Assembly: GCA_044508835.1 (NCBI GenBank)
Contig: JBIQHD010000002.1
Location: 124,001-188,000 of the forward strand
Source of the DNA: JAKFDI01 sp044508835
Lineage (GTDB): Bacteria > Pseudomonadota > Gammaproteobacteria > Burkholderiales > Burkholderiaceae_C
Direction of reading: 5' to 3'
DNA length: 64,000 nt
A program made the position numbers and the translations under genes. Position 1 is the first letter of the stretch, and the number at the start of each line of letters is the position of its first letter. The notes under the pieces are model-generated. The model worked only from the letters and a program-made list of their open reading frames with translations, had not been told where the DNA came from and did not search any database. Positions 25,990 to 35,169 of the stretch are shown here, one piece after another.

Positions 25990-28779
25990 ATGGAGCGCTC
26001 AGCCACGCACTGCCCCGGGGTTTCCGCCTTCGAACGCTGGCGCGCCCGGTCGATCGCCGTCGCGCTCGGCGCCGTGCTCGCCGCCTGTGCCCCGTCGGAC
26101 CGGCTCGCCGCCGGCCGCGACCACATGAAGGCCGAGGACTATCCCGCGGCGGTGATCGAGTTCAAGAACGCCGTGCAGGCCGACCTCGGCGCGGTGGAAC
26201 CGCGCCTGCTGCTGGCCGATGCCCTGGAGCGCACCCACGACCGCCTGGGCGCCGAGCAGCAGTTGCGCAAGGCCGTCGAGAACGGCGGCGACGAGAACCA
26301 GCTCGTCCCGCGCATCGCCCTGCTGATGCTCGACCGCAGCGACATCGACAAGCTCGTGCGCGACTTCAAGGACCGCCAGCTCCCGTCGGCCGAAGCGAAC
26401 AGCACCCTGCATGCGGCCGTCGCGATGGCCTACCTGAGCCAGCGCCGCGTGCCGCTGGCGCAGGCGCAGCTCGAGGGCCTCGCGCCCACCCCGGCGCTGA
26501 CGGTGGCGCGTGCCCAGCTGCTCGCCCAGCAGGGCCAGCCGAAGGAAGCGCTCGCCCTGCTCACGGCGACGCCGCCCGACGCCGGCACGCCGTGGTGGCT
26601 GCTGCGCACCGCGAGCCGCCTGGCGGCGGCCGTCGACCAGCCGCAGGTGGCGGTGGGCTTCATCGAGCGCGCCCACCAGGCGGTGCCCTGGCACCACGGC
26701 GTGGCCGGCGAATACGGCGAGGCGCTGCTGGGCGTCGGCAAGGTCGCGCAGGCCACGGCCGTGCGCGACGGCCTGCGCAAGCGCGCGCCGAACTACTTCT
26801 GGACGGTCTATCTCGACGCCCTGCTGCTCGCGCGCGAGGGCCGCACCGAGGAGAGCCACGCCGCGGCGCTGCGCGTGCTCTCGGTGGCGCCCGACCATGC
26901 GCCGGCCAACCTGCTGGTGGCCTCGGCCGAGCTGCAGCAGGGCGACGTGGCGGCGGCCGACCGGCGGCTGCAGTCGCTGGTGCAGCGCTCGCCGTTCTCG
27001 CTGCCGTCGCTGCGGCTGTATGCGCAAAGCCAGCTGCGCAGCGGCAAGGTCGACGGCGCCGCCGAGATCGTGCAGCGCGGCCTGCGGCTCGAGCCGGAGG
27101 ATCCGCAGCTGCTCGGCGTGCGCGCGGAGATCGAGCTTGCCCGCGGCCAGCGCGCCGAGGCGGCGCGCACGCTCGCGGCCCTGGTGGCCAAGCGCCCGGA
27201 CGATGCCGGCGCGCTGCTGCGCCTGGCCGAGGTGCACGGCAGCCTGGGCGCGTCGGCCGAGGCCGTGCGCCGGCTCGAGCAGGCCGCTGCCGCCGGCAAG
27301 GACGACACCGGCCTGCAGGCGCGCGTGGTCGCCGCCGCGCTGCGCATCGGCCAGCCCGCGCTGGCCCGGCGGCTGGCCGACGAAGGCGTCGCCGCCCACC
27401 CGGACGACGGCCAGGCCCGGCTCACCCTGGCGGCCACGCAGTCGGCCCAGGGCGACGCGGCCGGCGCCTGGGCCAGCACCGTGGCCGTGCTCGACCGCGA
27501 GCCCGCCAACCCGCTGGCGCTGACGGCGCTGTCGGCCATGGCGCGCAGCCCCGAGCAGCAGCGCGAGCGCCTGGCGCGGCATGCCGCGGCGGTGGCCGCC
27601 GGCGCCAGGAGCGCGCAGGTCTACCTGCTGTATGCCGCGCTGCTGCGGGCCGGGGACCAGGCCGTGCCGACGCCGCTGTCGGTGCTGGAGAAGGGCGTGG
27701 CCACGCTGCCCGCCGTGGTGCCGCTGCGCCAGGCGCTGGTCGAGGAATACCTGCGTGCCGGCGAGCCCGACAAGGCCGTCTCGGCCGCGCAGTCGGGTGC
27801 CGCGGTGGCCAACGCGCCCGGCGCGGCGATCGCCCTGCTGGCCGCCACCAACGAGCGCCTGGGCCGCACGCAGGCTGCCACCGAGGGCTACCGCAAGCTG
27901 GCCGCCGCCTATCCGCAGCGGCACGACTGGCGCCTGCACCTGGCCCAGCTCGAGGCCGCGGCCGGGCGGCGCGCCGAGGCCATCACGCTGCTGCGCGCCG
28001 TGCTGCAGGAGCGCCCCTTCGACGTGGCGCCGTACCTGGCGCTGGCCACGCTGTCGCTGCCCGACAACCCCTCCGAGGCCCTGTCGATCGCCCGCCAGAT
28101 GGGTCAGCGCGAGGAGCTCAAGGGCGCGGCGATGCTGCTCGAAGCCGACGTCCTCGCGCAGACGGGCAAGCCGGAAGACGCCCTCAAGCGCTACGGCGAC
28201 GCCGCCCGCGCGGGCATGGTGCCGGCGGCCCAACTGCGCATGGTGCGCGTGCTCGACCAGACCGGCCAGCGCGCCGCGGCCGATGCCGAGCTGGCGGCGG
28301 CGCTCAAGCGCCATCCCGACGATGCCGGCGTGGTGGCCGCCGCGGCGCAGCGCGCGCTCGCCGCCGGCCAGGCCGCGCGCTCGGTCGAGCTGCTGCAGAA
28401 GCTCGCGGCGAAGGCACCCGGCAACGCGGTGCTGCTCAACGACCTCGCCTGGGCGCAGCTCGAGGCCGGGCGGCCCGAGGCGCTGGAGACGGCGCGCCGC
28501 GCCGCGAGGGGCCTGCCGAACAACGCCGCGGTGCTCGACACCTACGGCCTCGCCCTGGCGCGCGCCGGCCGGCAGGCCGAAGCCGTCGACACCTTGCGCA
28601 CCGCCGTGAACCTCGCGCCGCTGGCGCCGCTGCCGCGGCTGCACCTGGCGGAAACGCTGCTGGCCGGCGGCGACCGGGCGGGGGCGCAGGCGGCCCTGCA
28701 GCCGGCCGATCCGGGCCGCCTGGACGCGAAGGACAAGGCACGCTTCGACAAGCTGCAGGCGACACTCGGCAGTTCCTGA
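25990..28779 (+). CDS. prsT: PEP-CTERM system TPR-repeat lipoprotein, PrsT-like
   Basis: A 929-residue lipoprotein made almost entirely of tetratricopeptide repeats, matching the PrsT protein of PEP-CTERM/exosortase systems, which is thought to help assemble or export the matrix. The N-terminus MERSATHCPGVSAFERWRAR is followed by a hydrophobic stretch with lipobox L-A-A-C (Cys near residue 33). The first TPR reads AGRDHMKAEDYPAAVIEFKNAVQ, and many further units follow, such as LDTYGLALARAGRQAEAVDTLRTAVNLAP near the end. Length is typical. It lies 103 bases beyond the PEP-CTERM stop, with rsmE 20 bases downstream. The symbol rests on family resemblance. Confidence 0.88.
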   Translation: MERSATHCPGVSAFERWRARSIAVALGAVLAACAPSDRLAAGRDHMKAEDYPAAVIEFKNAVQADLGAVEPRLLLADALERTHDRLGAEQQLRKAVENGGDENQLVPRIALLMLDRSDIDKLVRDFKDRQLPSAEANSTLHAAVAMAYLSQRRVPLAQAQLEGLAPTPALTVARAQLLAQQGQPKEALALLTATPPDAGTPWWLLRTASRLAAAVDQPQVAVGFIERAHQAVPWHHGVAGEYGEALLGVGKVAQATAVRDGLRKRAPNYFWTVYLDALLLAREGRTEESHAAALRVLSVAPDHAPANLLVASAELQQGDVAAADRRLQSLVQRSPFSLPSLRLYAQSQLRSGKVDGAAEIVQRGLRLEPEDPQLLGVRAEIELARGQRAEAARTLAALVAKRPDDAGALLRLAEVHGSLGASAEAVRRLEQAAAAGKDDTGLQARVVAAALRIGQPALARRLADEGVAAHPDDGQARLTLAATQSAQGDAAGAWASTVAVLDREPANPLALTALSAMARSPEQQRERLARHAAAVAAGARSAQVYLLYAALLRAGDQAVPTPLSVLEKGVATLPAVVPLRQALVEEYLRAGEPDKAVSAAQSGAAVANAPGAAIALLAATNERLGRTQAATEGYRKLAAAYPQRHDWRLHLAQLEAAAGRRAEAITLLRAVLQERPFDVAPYLALATLSLPDNPSEALSIARQMGQREELKGAAMLLEADVLAQTGKPEDALKRYGDAARAGMVPAAQLRMVRVLDQTGQRAAADAELAAALKRHPDDAGVVAAAAQRALAAGQAARSVELLQKLAAKAPGNAVLLNDLAWAQLEAGRPEALETARRAARGLPNNAAVLDTYGLALARAGRQAEAVDTLRTAVNLAPLAPLPRLHLAETLLAGGDRAGAQAALQPADPGRLDAKDKARFDKLQATLGSS

Positions 28780-28799
28780 CGCCCGCGCCTTCGGAACGC

Positions 28800-29522
28800 A
28801 TGCCGCCCCGGTTCCACGTCGACATCCCGCTGCACACCACCGACCGCCTGCGGCTGCCGCCCGGCGCGGCGCGGCACGTCCAGGTGCTGCGCCTGCAGCC
28901 CGGCGCCGCCATCACGCTGTTCGACGGGCGCGGCGGCGAATGGGCGGCCGAGGTGCTGCGGATCGGCCGGTCCGAGGTCGACGTGCGGGTGGGCGAGCGG
29001 CACGGCGCCGACCGCGAGCTGGCGTGCCGCGTGACGCTGGCCGTGGGCATGCCCGCCAACGACCGGATGGACGCCCTCGTCGAGAAGGCCACCGAACTCG
29101 GCGCCGCGGCGATCCAGCCGCTGGTCTGCGAGCGCTCGGTGCTGCGCCTGTCGGGCGAGCGCGCGGCGAAGAAGGTGGCGCACTGGCAGGGCGTGGCGGT
29201 GGCCGCGAGCGAGCAGAGCGGGCGCACGGCGGTGCCGGTGGTCGAGCCGGTGCGCGGCCTCGGCGAGTGGCTCGCGTCGCTGCCGGAGGGGGCGCCCGAG
29301 GCGCGGCTGGTGCTGTCGCTGCGCGACGCGCGACCGCTGCCGGCGCCAGCCGGTGCCTGGCCGGTGGTCGCGCTCAGCGGCCCGGAAGGCGGCCTTGCCG
29401 CCGCCGAGGAAGACGCGGCGCGCGCACGCGGTTTCATGCCGGTGACGCTCGGCCCGCGCGTGCTGCGCGCCGATACCGCGCCGCTGGCGCTGCTCGCCGC
29501 CCTGGCCCTGCGCCCCTCCTGA
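28800..29522 (+). CDS. rsmE: 16S rRNA (uracil1498-N3)-methyltransferase
   Basis: RsmE methylates U1498 of 16S rRNA, using the SPOUT (knotted) fold. The 240-residue protein starts MPPRFHVDIPLHTTDRLRLPP. It has an N-terminal PUA-like domain (RHVQVLRLQPGAAITLFDGRGG) and a C-terminal SPOUT domain with VEKATELGAAAIQPL near 95-110, then SGPEGGLAAAEEDAA and LGPRVLRADTAP, which form the SAM-binding knot. Start ATG at 28800, twenty bases after the prsT stop, so it may share that transcript. Confidence 0.95.
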   Translation: MPPRFHVDIPLHTTDRLRLPPGAARHVQVLRLQPGAAITLFDGRGGEWAAEVLRIGRSEVDVRVGERHGADRELACRVTLAVGMPANDRMDALVEKATELGAAAIQPLVCERSVLRLSGERAAKKVAHWQGVAVAASEQSGRTAVPVVEPVRGLGEWLASLPEGAPEARLVLSLRDARPLPAPAGAWPVVALSGPEGGLAAAEEDAARARGFMPVTLGPRVLRADTAPLALLAALALRPS

Positions 29523-29644
29523 TCGCCGCGCCGGCGTTCTTCGTGACCCGCTTCGCGCGGGACGGCATTCCCTGTGCGCGGCGCAGCGGCCCGGCGCTAT
29601 CCTGCGCGGCAAAACAAACGCTTACAGCGTCGGGGGCCGGGGTG

Positions 29645-31024
29645 ATGCAAGCGATCGACATCTACGCGCTGGTCGGTGCCGTGTCGCACGGCCTGCTGGC
29701 GCTGCTGTTCGCGCTGGCGGCGCGCGCGCAGCGGGCACGCCCGCCGGCCTGCTTCGCCCTCGCCTACGCGCTGGTGGCGGCGATCTATCTGTTCGACGCC
29801 GAGCTGCGCCCCGCGGCCGCGCACCTGCCCAATCCGCTGACCTCGGTGCTGGTCGTCGCCGCCGCCACGCTGATCACGCTCGGCCTGGTCGGCTACGCCA
29901 ACCTGCCGGCGCGTCCGGCGCGGCATGCGCGCGTCTCGGCCCTGGTGCTGGGCGCGGTGGTGCTGGGCGGGGTGTTCCTCGGCGCCACGCGCATGCTGGC
30001 CTTCGCCGGCCTGTCGCTGATGGTGGCGCTGCAGGCCGGGGTGGCCGTCGTCGCGGCGCGGCGCGAGCCGCACTCGGGCCATGGCCTCGTGGGCCTGCTG
30101 CTGGCGGCGTATCCGGTCACCGTCGCCGCGGCGGCGGCGGGGTGGCTGGACCCGGCGCTGCTGCGCTACATCGTGGCCATTCCCACGGTGGCGCTGGGCA
30201 TGGCGGTGCTGACCACCGGCCTGCTGCGCGCCCAGCGCCGCGCCACGGACGAGCTGCGGCGCCGCGAGGCGGCGGACGAGGCGCTGCACGCCCTGAACGA
30301 ATCGCTCGAACGGCGCGTGGCGCAGCGCACGGCCGAGCTGCACGAGGTGATCGCCGGGCTGGAGAGCTTCAACCGCAGCGTGTCGCACGACCTGCGCGGG
30401 CCGCTGGGCGGCATCGCCGGCGTGTCGCGGCTGGCGCTCGGGGCGCTCGAACGCGGCGACACGGCCGATGCCGCCCGCTACCTCGACGCCATCGCCACCC
30501 AGGCCGATGCCTCGTCGCAGCTCGTGGGCTCGCTGCTGGCGCTGGCGCGCGTGAGCGAGGTCGACCTCGCGCCGCAGCCGCTGGACCTCGACCGCTTCGT
30601 GCGCGAGACGCTGGAGCACATCCGCCTCGCCCAGCCGGTGGGTGCGCGCCTGCCGGTCACGCTCAAGCCGCTGCCGCGCGTGCACGCCGATCCCGAGCTG
30701 CTGCGGCAGGTCTACGTCAACCTGGTGGGGAATGCGCTGAAGTTCTCGCGCGAGGCGGCCAGCCCGCGCATCGAGCTCGGCGCCTGCGAGCAGGACGGCG
30801 AGCAGGTGCTGTACGTGCGCGACAACGGCGTGGGCTTCGACGCCGAGCGCGCCGACGGCCTGTTCGAGCCTTTCCGGCGGCTGCACGGCGCGCAGCGCTT
30901 CCAGGGCAGCGGGGTGGGGCTGAGCATCGTCAAGCGCATCGTCGAGCGCCATGGCGGCCGCGTGTGGGCGCAGTCGCAGCCCGACGCCGGCGCGACCTTC
31001 TTCTTCAGCCTGGGCTGCCGCTGA
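29645..31024 (+). CDS. Membrane sensor histidine kinase (phytochrome-like core, no receiver)
   Basis: A 459-residue kinase. Residues about 1-205 form six to seven hydrophobic helices with an unassigned sensor. A coiled coil follows (ALNESLERRVAQRTAELHEV), then HisKA with FNRSVSHDLRGPLGGIAG (phospho-His near residue 247), and the HATPase domain with NLVGNALKFSREAA, DNGVGFDAERA, and GSGVGLSIVKRIVERHGG near the end. The FxRxxxxDLRxPL motif is similar to bacteriophytochrome-type kinases. No response regulator is adjacent. Its 3' end overlaps the convergent RNA-methyltransferase gene by 20 bases. Confidence 0.9.
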   Translation: MQAIDIYALVGAVSHGLLALLFALAARAQRARPPACFALAYALVAAIYLFDAELRPAAAHLPNPLTSVLVVAAATLITLGLVGYANLPARPARHARVSALVLGAVVLGGVFLGATRMLAFAGLSLMVALQAGVAVVAARREPHSGHGLVGLLLAAYPVTVAAAAAGWLDPALLRYIVAIPTVALGMAVLTTGLLRAQRRATDELRRREAADEALHALNESLERRVAQRTAELHEVIAGLESFNRSVSHDLRGPLGGIAGVSRLALGALERGDTADAARYLDAIATQADASSQLVGSLLALARVSEVDLAPQPLDLDRFVRETLEHIRLAQPVGARLPVTLKPLPRVHADPELLRQVYVNLVGNALKFSREAASPRIELGACEQDGEQVLYVRDNGVGFDAERADGLFEPFRRLHGAQRFQGSGVGLSIVKRIVERHGGRVWAQSQPDAGATFFFSLGCR

Positions 31025-32255
31025 CCCGCGCCGGGCCGGCCACCAGGTCGAAGCGGAACAGCCGGCATTCGATCGGGCCGTTCCACATCGGCACGCGGCG
31101 GCTCTCCTTCAGCCGCATGGCGCCGGGCAGCTTCATGTCGGGGCTGAGCACCCAGGCCGTCCAGCCGGCGGGGTGCGCGGTGTAGGCCCGCTTCCAGTGG
31201 GTCGAGAGCCGGGCGAAGAAGTCGTCCGGCAGGGCGCGGTTGCCGGCGTCGGCGGCGCGGCGTTCGGCGGCGCGCGCGCCCTTGGGGTCGATGCGCTCGC
31301 CGTAGGGCGGGTTGAGCATCAGCGTGCCGGGCAGTCCGGCCGGCAGCGCCGGCGCGGGACGCTCCAGCGCATCGCCGCCGTGGAACTCGATGGCGTCGGC
31401 CACGCCGGCGCGTCCGGCGTTGCGGCGGGCGAAGTCGACCATGCGGAAGGACACGTCGCTCGCGACGATGGGCACGGCGCTCGCATGGATGCGCGACTGC
31501 GCCCGGCTCTTGAGCCGCTGCCACTGCGCGCGCATCTCGGGGTCGGCGAAGGGCAGCAAGCGCTCGAAGGCGAAGCGGCGCGCCAGGCCCGGCGCGATGC
31601 CGCAGGCGATCTGCGCGGCCTCGATGGCGATGGTGCCGGAGCCGCAGCAGGGGTCGTGCAGCGCGCCGCCCGTCTCGGGCGTGCCGCGCCAGCCGGCGGC
31701 GGCGAGCATGGCGGCGGCCAGCGTCTCCTTCAGCGGCGCGTCGCCCTTGTCCTCGCGCCAGCCGCGCTTGAACAGCGGCTCGCCCGAGCTGTCGACGTAC
31801 AGCGAGGCGCGCTCCGGGCCGACGTGCAGCACCAGCGCCAGGTCGGGCGAGCGCAGGTCCACGCTCGGGCGCTCGCCGGTGGCCTCGCGCAGCGCGTCGC
31901 ACACCGCGTCCTTGATGCGCAGGGCGGCGAAGTTGAGGCTGCGCAGCGGGCTGCGCTGCGCCGTGGTGTCCACGCGCAGCGTGTGCCGCGGGGTGATCCA
32001 CTGCTGCCAGTCGACGCCGCGCGCGAGCGCGTACAGGTCGGCCTCGTCGCGGTACGGGCCTTCGGCCACCTCGACCAGCACGCGCTGCGCGAGCCGCGAT
32101 TCGAGGTTGAGCGCCATCACCTCGTCGGGCCCGCCTTCGAGCGCGACGCCGCTGCGCGCGGCACGCACCGTGGCTTGCGGCAGCACGCGCCGCACCTCGT
32201 CGGCCAGCAGCGCCTCGACGCCCGCGGCGCAGGGCAGGAAGAGCGGCAACGCCAT
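31005..32255 (-). CDS. THUMP-domain SAM-dependent 23S rRNA methyltransferase (RlmL N-half-like)
   Basis: A 416-residue RNA methyltransferase resembling the N-terminal half of E. coli RlmL, which methylates G2445 of 23S rRNA; the target here is inferred. It starts MALPLFLPCAAGVEALLADE. A THUMP region covers about 50-160, the SAM-binding motif DPCCGSGTIAIEAAQIA is near 205, a DVSFRMVDFARRNA segment follows, and the catalytic motif LNPPYGER is near 315. No second methyltransferase half (RlmK) is present. It starts one base after the rpoN stop, so it belongs to the lptA-lptB-rpoN unit. Confidence 0.9.
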   Translation of the reverse strand: MALPLFLPCAAGVEALLADEVRRVLPQATVRAARSGVALEGGPDEVMALNLESRLAQRVLVEVAEGPYRDEADLYALARGVDWQQWITPRHTLRVDTTAQRSPLRSLNFAALRIKDAVCDALREATGERPSVDLRSPDLALVLHVGPERASLYVDSSGEPLFKRGWREDKGDAPLKETLAAAMLAAAGWRGTPETGGALHDPCCGSGTIAIEAAQIACGIAPGLARRFAFERLLPFADPEMRAQWQRLKSRAQSRIHASAVPIVASDVSFRMVDFARRNAGRAGVADAIEFHGGDALERPAPALPAGLPGTLMLNPPYGERIDPKGARAAERRAADAGNRALPDDFFARLSTHWKRAYTAHPAGWTAWVLSPDMKLPGAMRLKESRRVPMWNGPIECRLFRFDLVAGPARVSGSPG

Positions 32256-32256
32256 G

Positions 32257-33783
32257 TCAGAGGGTCTTGCGCTGGCTGGCCGGCGCGATGCGCAGCGCCT
32301 CGCGGTACTTGGCGACGGTGCGCCGCGCGACCTGGATGCCCTGCTCCTCCAGCATGGCCGAGAGCTGGCTGTCCGACAGCGGCTTGGCCGGGTCCTCGGC
32401 CGCGACGAGCTGCTTGATGAGCGCGCGCACCGCGGTGCTCGACGCGTTGCCGCCGGCCTCGGTGTTCAGCGACGAGCCGAAGAAGTACTTCAGCTCGAAG
32501 GTGCCGAACATCGTCGCCATGTACTTGGCGGTGGTCACGCGCGAGATGGTGGATTCGTGCAGGCCCAGCTCGTCGGCGATCTCGCGCAGCACCAGCGGCT
32601 TCATCGCGATCTCGCCGTGGGTGAAGAAGCTCTTCTGCCGCTCGACGATGGCCTGGCTCACGCGCTGGATGGTGTCGAAGCGCTGCTGGATGTTCTTCAT
32701 GAACCAGCGCGCCTCCTGCAGCCGCGAGCTCAGGCCCGCGTGGCCGGCCGAGGCCGGCTGCCCGCGCGTGTGGCGGATGGCCTGGGCGTACAGGTCGTTG
32801 ATGCGCAGCTTGGGCATCACGTCGGGGTTGAGCACCACCTTCCAGCTGCGCCCCGACTTCTGCACGATCACGTCGGGCACGATGATGTTGGCCTCGGCGC
32901 GCGCGAAGGGCCGCGCCGGCTTGGGCTCGAGCGCGACGATGAGCTGCTGCGCCGCCTTGAGCAGCGCCTCGTCGGCGCCGGTGGCGGCCATCAGCCGCTT
33001 CACGTCGCGCCGCGCCAGCAGCTCCAGGTGCTGCTTGCAGATGATGATGGCCACCGTCTGCGCCTCGCTGCGCGGCAGGGCGCGCAGCTGCAGCGTCAGG
33101 CATTCGCCGAGGTCGCGCGCGCCCACGCCGATCGGGTCCATGCTCTGCAGCCACTTCAGCGCGCACTGCAGGCGCTCGATGAGCTCCTCGCGCGGCTCGC
33201 CTTCCTCGGCCAGCAGCGCGGCGATGTCCTCGATCGGGTCGGCCAGGTAGCCGTCCTCGGTCAGCGACTCGATCAGGATGTGCAGCGCCGCCGCATCCTC
33301 GTCGCACAGGCGCATGCCCAGCAGCTGGCTGCGCAGGTGGTCCTGCAGGCTGGGGCCGGCGAGGTTGCGGTCCTGCGGCTCGAAGTCGTCGCCGTCGTTG
33401 GCCGTGCCGGCGCTGCCGGGCGTCTCGCGGATGCCGTCGAAGTCGTCGCGCTCGGTGCCGTTCTCCCAGTCCTCGCGCTCGGTGGCGCCGAGCTCGTCGC
33501 GGTCGGCGCCGCGGTCGGCCTCCGGGCCTTCGGCCGTGGCGTCGGCGCCGGCCGTCTCGGCCTCGCGCTCGCCGGCGCGCTCGGCCGGGCTCAGGCGCTC
33601 GGCCAGCGGCTCGGCCGCCGGGGTGTTGTCTTCCTCGGCCTCGAGGAAGGGGTTCTGGTCGAGCATCTGCTCGACCTCCTGCTGCAGTTCCAGCGTCGAG
33701 AGCTGCAGCAGCCGGATCGACTGCTGCAGCTGCGGCGTGAGCGCCAGGTGCTGGGAAAGGCGGACCTGAAGGGACGGCTTCAT
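32257..33783 (-). CDS. rpoN: RNA polymerase sigma-54 factor
   Basis: Sigma-54 directs RNA polymerase to -24/-12 promoters that need an activator ATPase. The 508-residue protein starts MKPSLQVRLSQHLALTPQLQQSIRLLQLS, the region-I glutamine-rich activator-responsive segment. An acidic linker follows (about 45-130), then the core-binding region, and the C-terminal HTH (LHESTISRVTTAKYMAT). The RpoN box is recognisable near the end as ARRTVAKYREAL. The ATG at 33783 overlaps the lptB stop in the form TGATG, so the genes are coupled. An upstream GTG at 33786 is possible but less likely. Confidence 0.98.
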   Translation of the reverse strand: MKPSLQVRLSQHLALTPQLQQSIRLLQLSTLELQQEVEQMLDQNPFLEAEEDNTPAAEPLAERLSPAERAGEREAETAGADATAEGPEADRGADRDELGATEREDWENGTERDDFDGIRETPGSAGTANDGDDFEPQDRNLAGPSLQDHLRSQLLGMRLCDEDAAALHILIESLTEDGYLADPIEDIAALLAEEGEPREELIERLQCALKWLQSMDPIGVGARDLGECLTLQLRALPRSEAQTVAIIICKQHLELLARRDVKRLMAATGADEALLKAAQQLIVALEPKPARPFARAEANIIVPDVIVQKSGRSWKVVLNPDVMPKLRINDLYAQAIRHTRGQPASAGHAGLSSRLQEARWFMKNIQQRFDTIQRVSQAIVERQKSFFTHGEIAMKPLVLREIADELGLHESTISRVTTAKYMATMFGTFELKYFFGSSLNTEAGGNASSTAVRALIKQLVAAEDPAKPLSDSQLSAMLEEQGIQVARRTVAKYREALRIAPASQRKTL

Positions 33784-34562
33784 CACATGCGGAAGTGCTC
33801 GCCCAGGTACACCTTGCGGACATCGGCGTTCTCCACGATATCCGTCGGCGTGCCTTCGGCCAGCACCCGTCCTTCGCTGATGATGTAGGCGCGGTCGCAG
33901 ATGCCCAGCGTCTCGCGCACGTTGTGGTCGGTGATGAGCACGCCGATGCCGCGGCTCTTGAGGAAGCTGATGATTCGCTGGATCTCGATCACCGCGATCG
34001 GGTCCACGCCGGCGAAGGGCTCGTCGAGCAGGATGAAGCGAGGCTGCGTGGCCAGCGCCCGCGCGATCTCCACGCGCCGGCGCTCGCCGCCCGACAGCGC
34101 CGGCGCCGGCGAGGCGCGCAGCTTCTCGATGCTCAGGTCGCGCAGCAGGCCGTCGAGCAGCTCCTCGATGCGGGCCGCGCCGAAGGGGCGGCCGTCCGGG
34201 CCTTCCTGCAGCTCGAGCACCGCGCGGATGTTCTCTTCCACCGTGAGCTTGCGGAAGATCGACGCCTCCTGCGGCAGGTACGACAGGCCGAGCCGCGAGC
34301 GGCGGTGGATGGGCAGGCGCTCCACCCGCGCGTTGTCGATCGTGATCTCGCCGGCGTCGGCGCGCACCAGGCCGACGATCATGTAGAAGCTGGTCGTCTT
34401 GCCCGCGCCATTGGGGCCGAGCAGGCCGACCACCTCGCCGGCGTCGACGGCCAGGTGCACGTCCTTGACCACCATGCGCGTGCCGTAGCTCTTCTGCAGG
34501 CCGATGGCGACGAGGCGGCCCGGCTGGCGGGCGGCCGGCGCGGCGGCGGCGTTCGCCGTCAT
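33783..34562 (-). CDS. lptB: LPS export ABC transporter ATP-binding protein
   Basis: LptB hydrolyses ATP in the LptB2FG complex that lifts lipopolysaccharide out of the inner membrane. The 259-residue protein has Walker A GPNGAGKTTSFYMIVGL, the Q-loop in YLPQEASIFRKL, the ABC signature LSGGERRRVEIARAL, Walker B FILLDEPFAGVDPIAV, and the switch His in ITDHNVRETL. The LPQEASIFRKL and DEPFAGVDP wording is specific for LptB. It overlaps lptA upstream by four bases (ATGA) and rpoN downstream by one base. Confidence 0.98.
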   Translation of the reverse strand: MTANAAAAPAARQPGRLVAIGLQKSYGTRMVVKDVHLAVDAGEVVGLLGPNGAGKTTSFYMIVGLVRADAGEITIDNARVERLPIHRRSRLGLSYLPQEASIFRKLTVEENIRAVLELQEGPDGRPFGAARIEELLDGLLRDLSIEKLRASPAPALSGGERRRVEIARALATQPRFILLDEPFAGVDPIAVIEIQRIISFLKSRGIGVLITDHNVRETLGICDRAYIISEGRVLAEGTPTDIVENADVRKVYLGEHFRM

Positions 34563-35167
34563 GGCCTGGCGGCCGGCGCCTCGCCGGCGGAGGCGGCCGA
34601 CGCCGCCGCTGCGGCGGCGCTGCCTTCGCGGGGCGACAGCACCGCCCGCACGCGGCCGTCGGACGCGCCCGAGATCGCGCCGCCCTCCACGCTGAACACC
34701 TCGGCGGTGTTGTCGTAGGTGATCAGGTTGCCGGTGATCTTGTCGGCCACCGCCGTGCCGCGCAGGCGGGTCACGACGGCATGGCCCTGGAAGCGCACCA
34801 CGTCGCCGCGGGCGTCGTATTCGAGCCGGTCGGCCTGGCCCTCGATGTATTCGTCCACGCCTTCGCGCTTCTGCCGGAAGCTCGCCGGCTGGCTCGGCGC
34901 GCCGATGGCGACGGCGGTGCGGAAGCCGTCGGCCGATTCGCGCACTTCCACGCGCGCGGCCTTGATGACGATCGTGCCCTTGGTCACCACCACGTCGCCG
35001 GTGAATACCACCACCTGCTTGATCAGGTCGACGGTGCCTTCGCGGTCGGCCGCCACCGACAGCGGCTTGCCGCGGTCGGCGCGCTCGGCGTGGGCCGGCA
35101 GCACGGCGGCGGCGGCCAGCGCGAGGGCGCAGGCGGCGCGGGGGAGTCGGGCGGGGCGTGTGTTCAT
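34559..35167 (-). CDS. lptA: Periplasmic LPS transport protein LptA
   Basis: LptA bridges inner and outer membranes for LPS passage. The 202-residue protein starts MNTRPARLPRAACALALAAA with a signal peptide cleaved after PAHA. It then has the OstA/LptA beta-jellyroll: KPLSVAADREGTVDLIKQVVVFTGDVVV, EGQADRLEYDARGDVVRFQGHAVV, and VADKITGNLITYDNTAEVFSVEGG. The ATG at 35167 gives a proper signal peptide. The end is a low-complexity Ala-rich tail. It overlaps lptB by four bases. A palindrome lies just upstream of the start. Confidence 0.95.
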   Translation of the reverse strand: MNTRPARLPRAACALALAAAAVLPAHAERADRGKPLSVAADREGTVDLIKQVVVFTGDVVVTKGTIVIKAARVEVRESADGFRTAVAIGAPSQPASFRQKREGVDEYIEGQADRLEYDARGDVVRFQGHAVVTRLRGTAVADKITGNLITYDNTAEVFSVEGGAISGASDGRVRAVLSPREGSAAAAAASAASAGEAPAARP

Positions 35168-35169
35168 AA

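Noticed and set aside
25929..29522. 1,197-codon open frame spanning most of prsT and in frame with rsmE
   Set aside because: Its first 950 residues are Arg/Ala-rich shadow of PrsT. The RsmE part starts properly at 28800.
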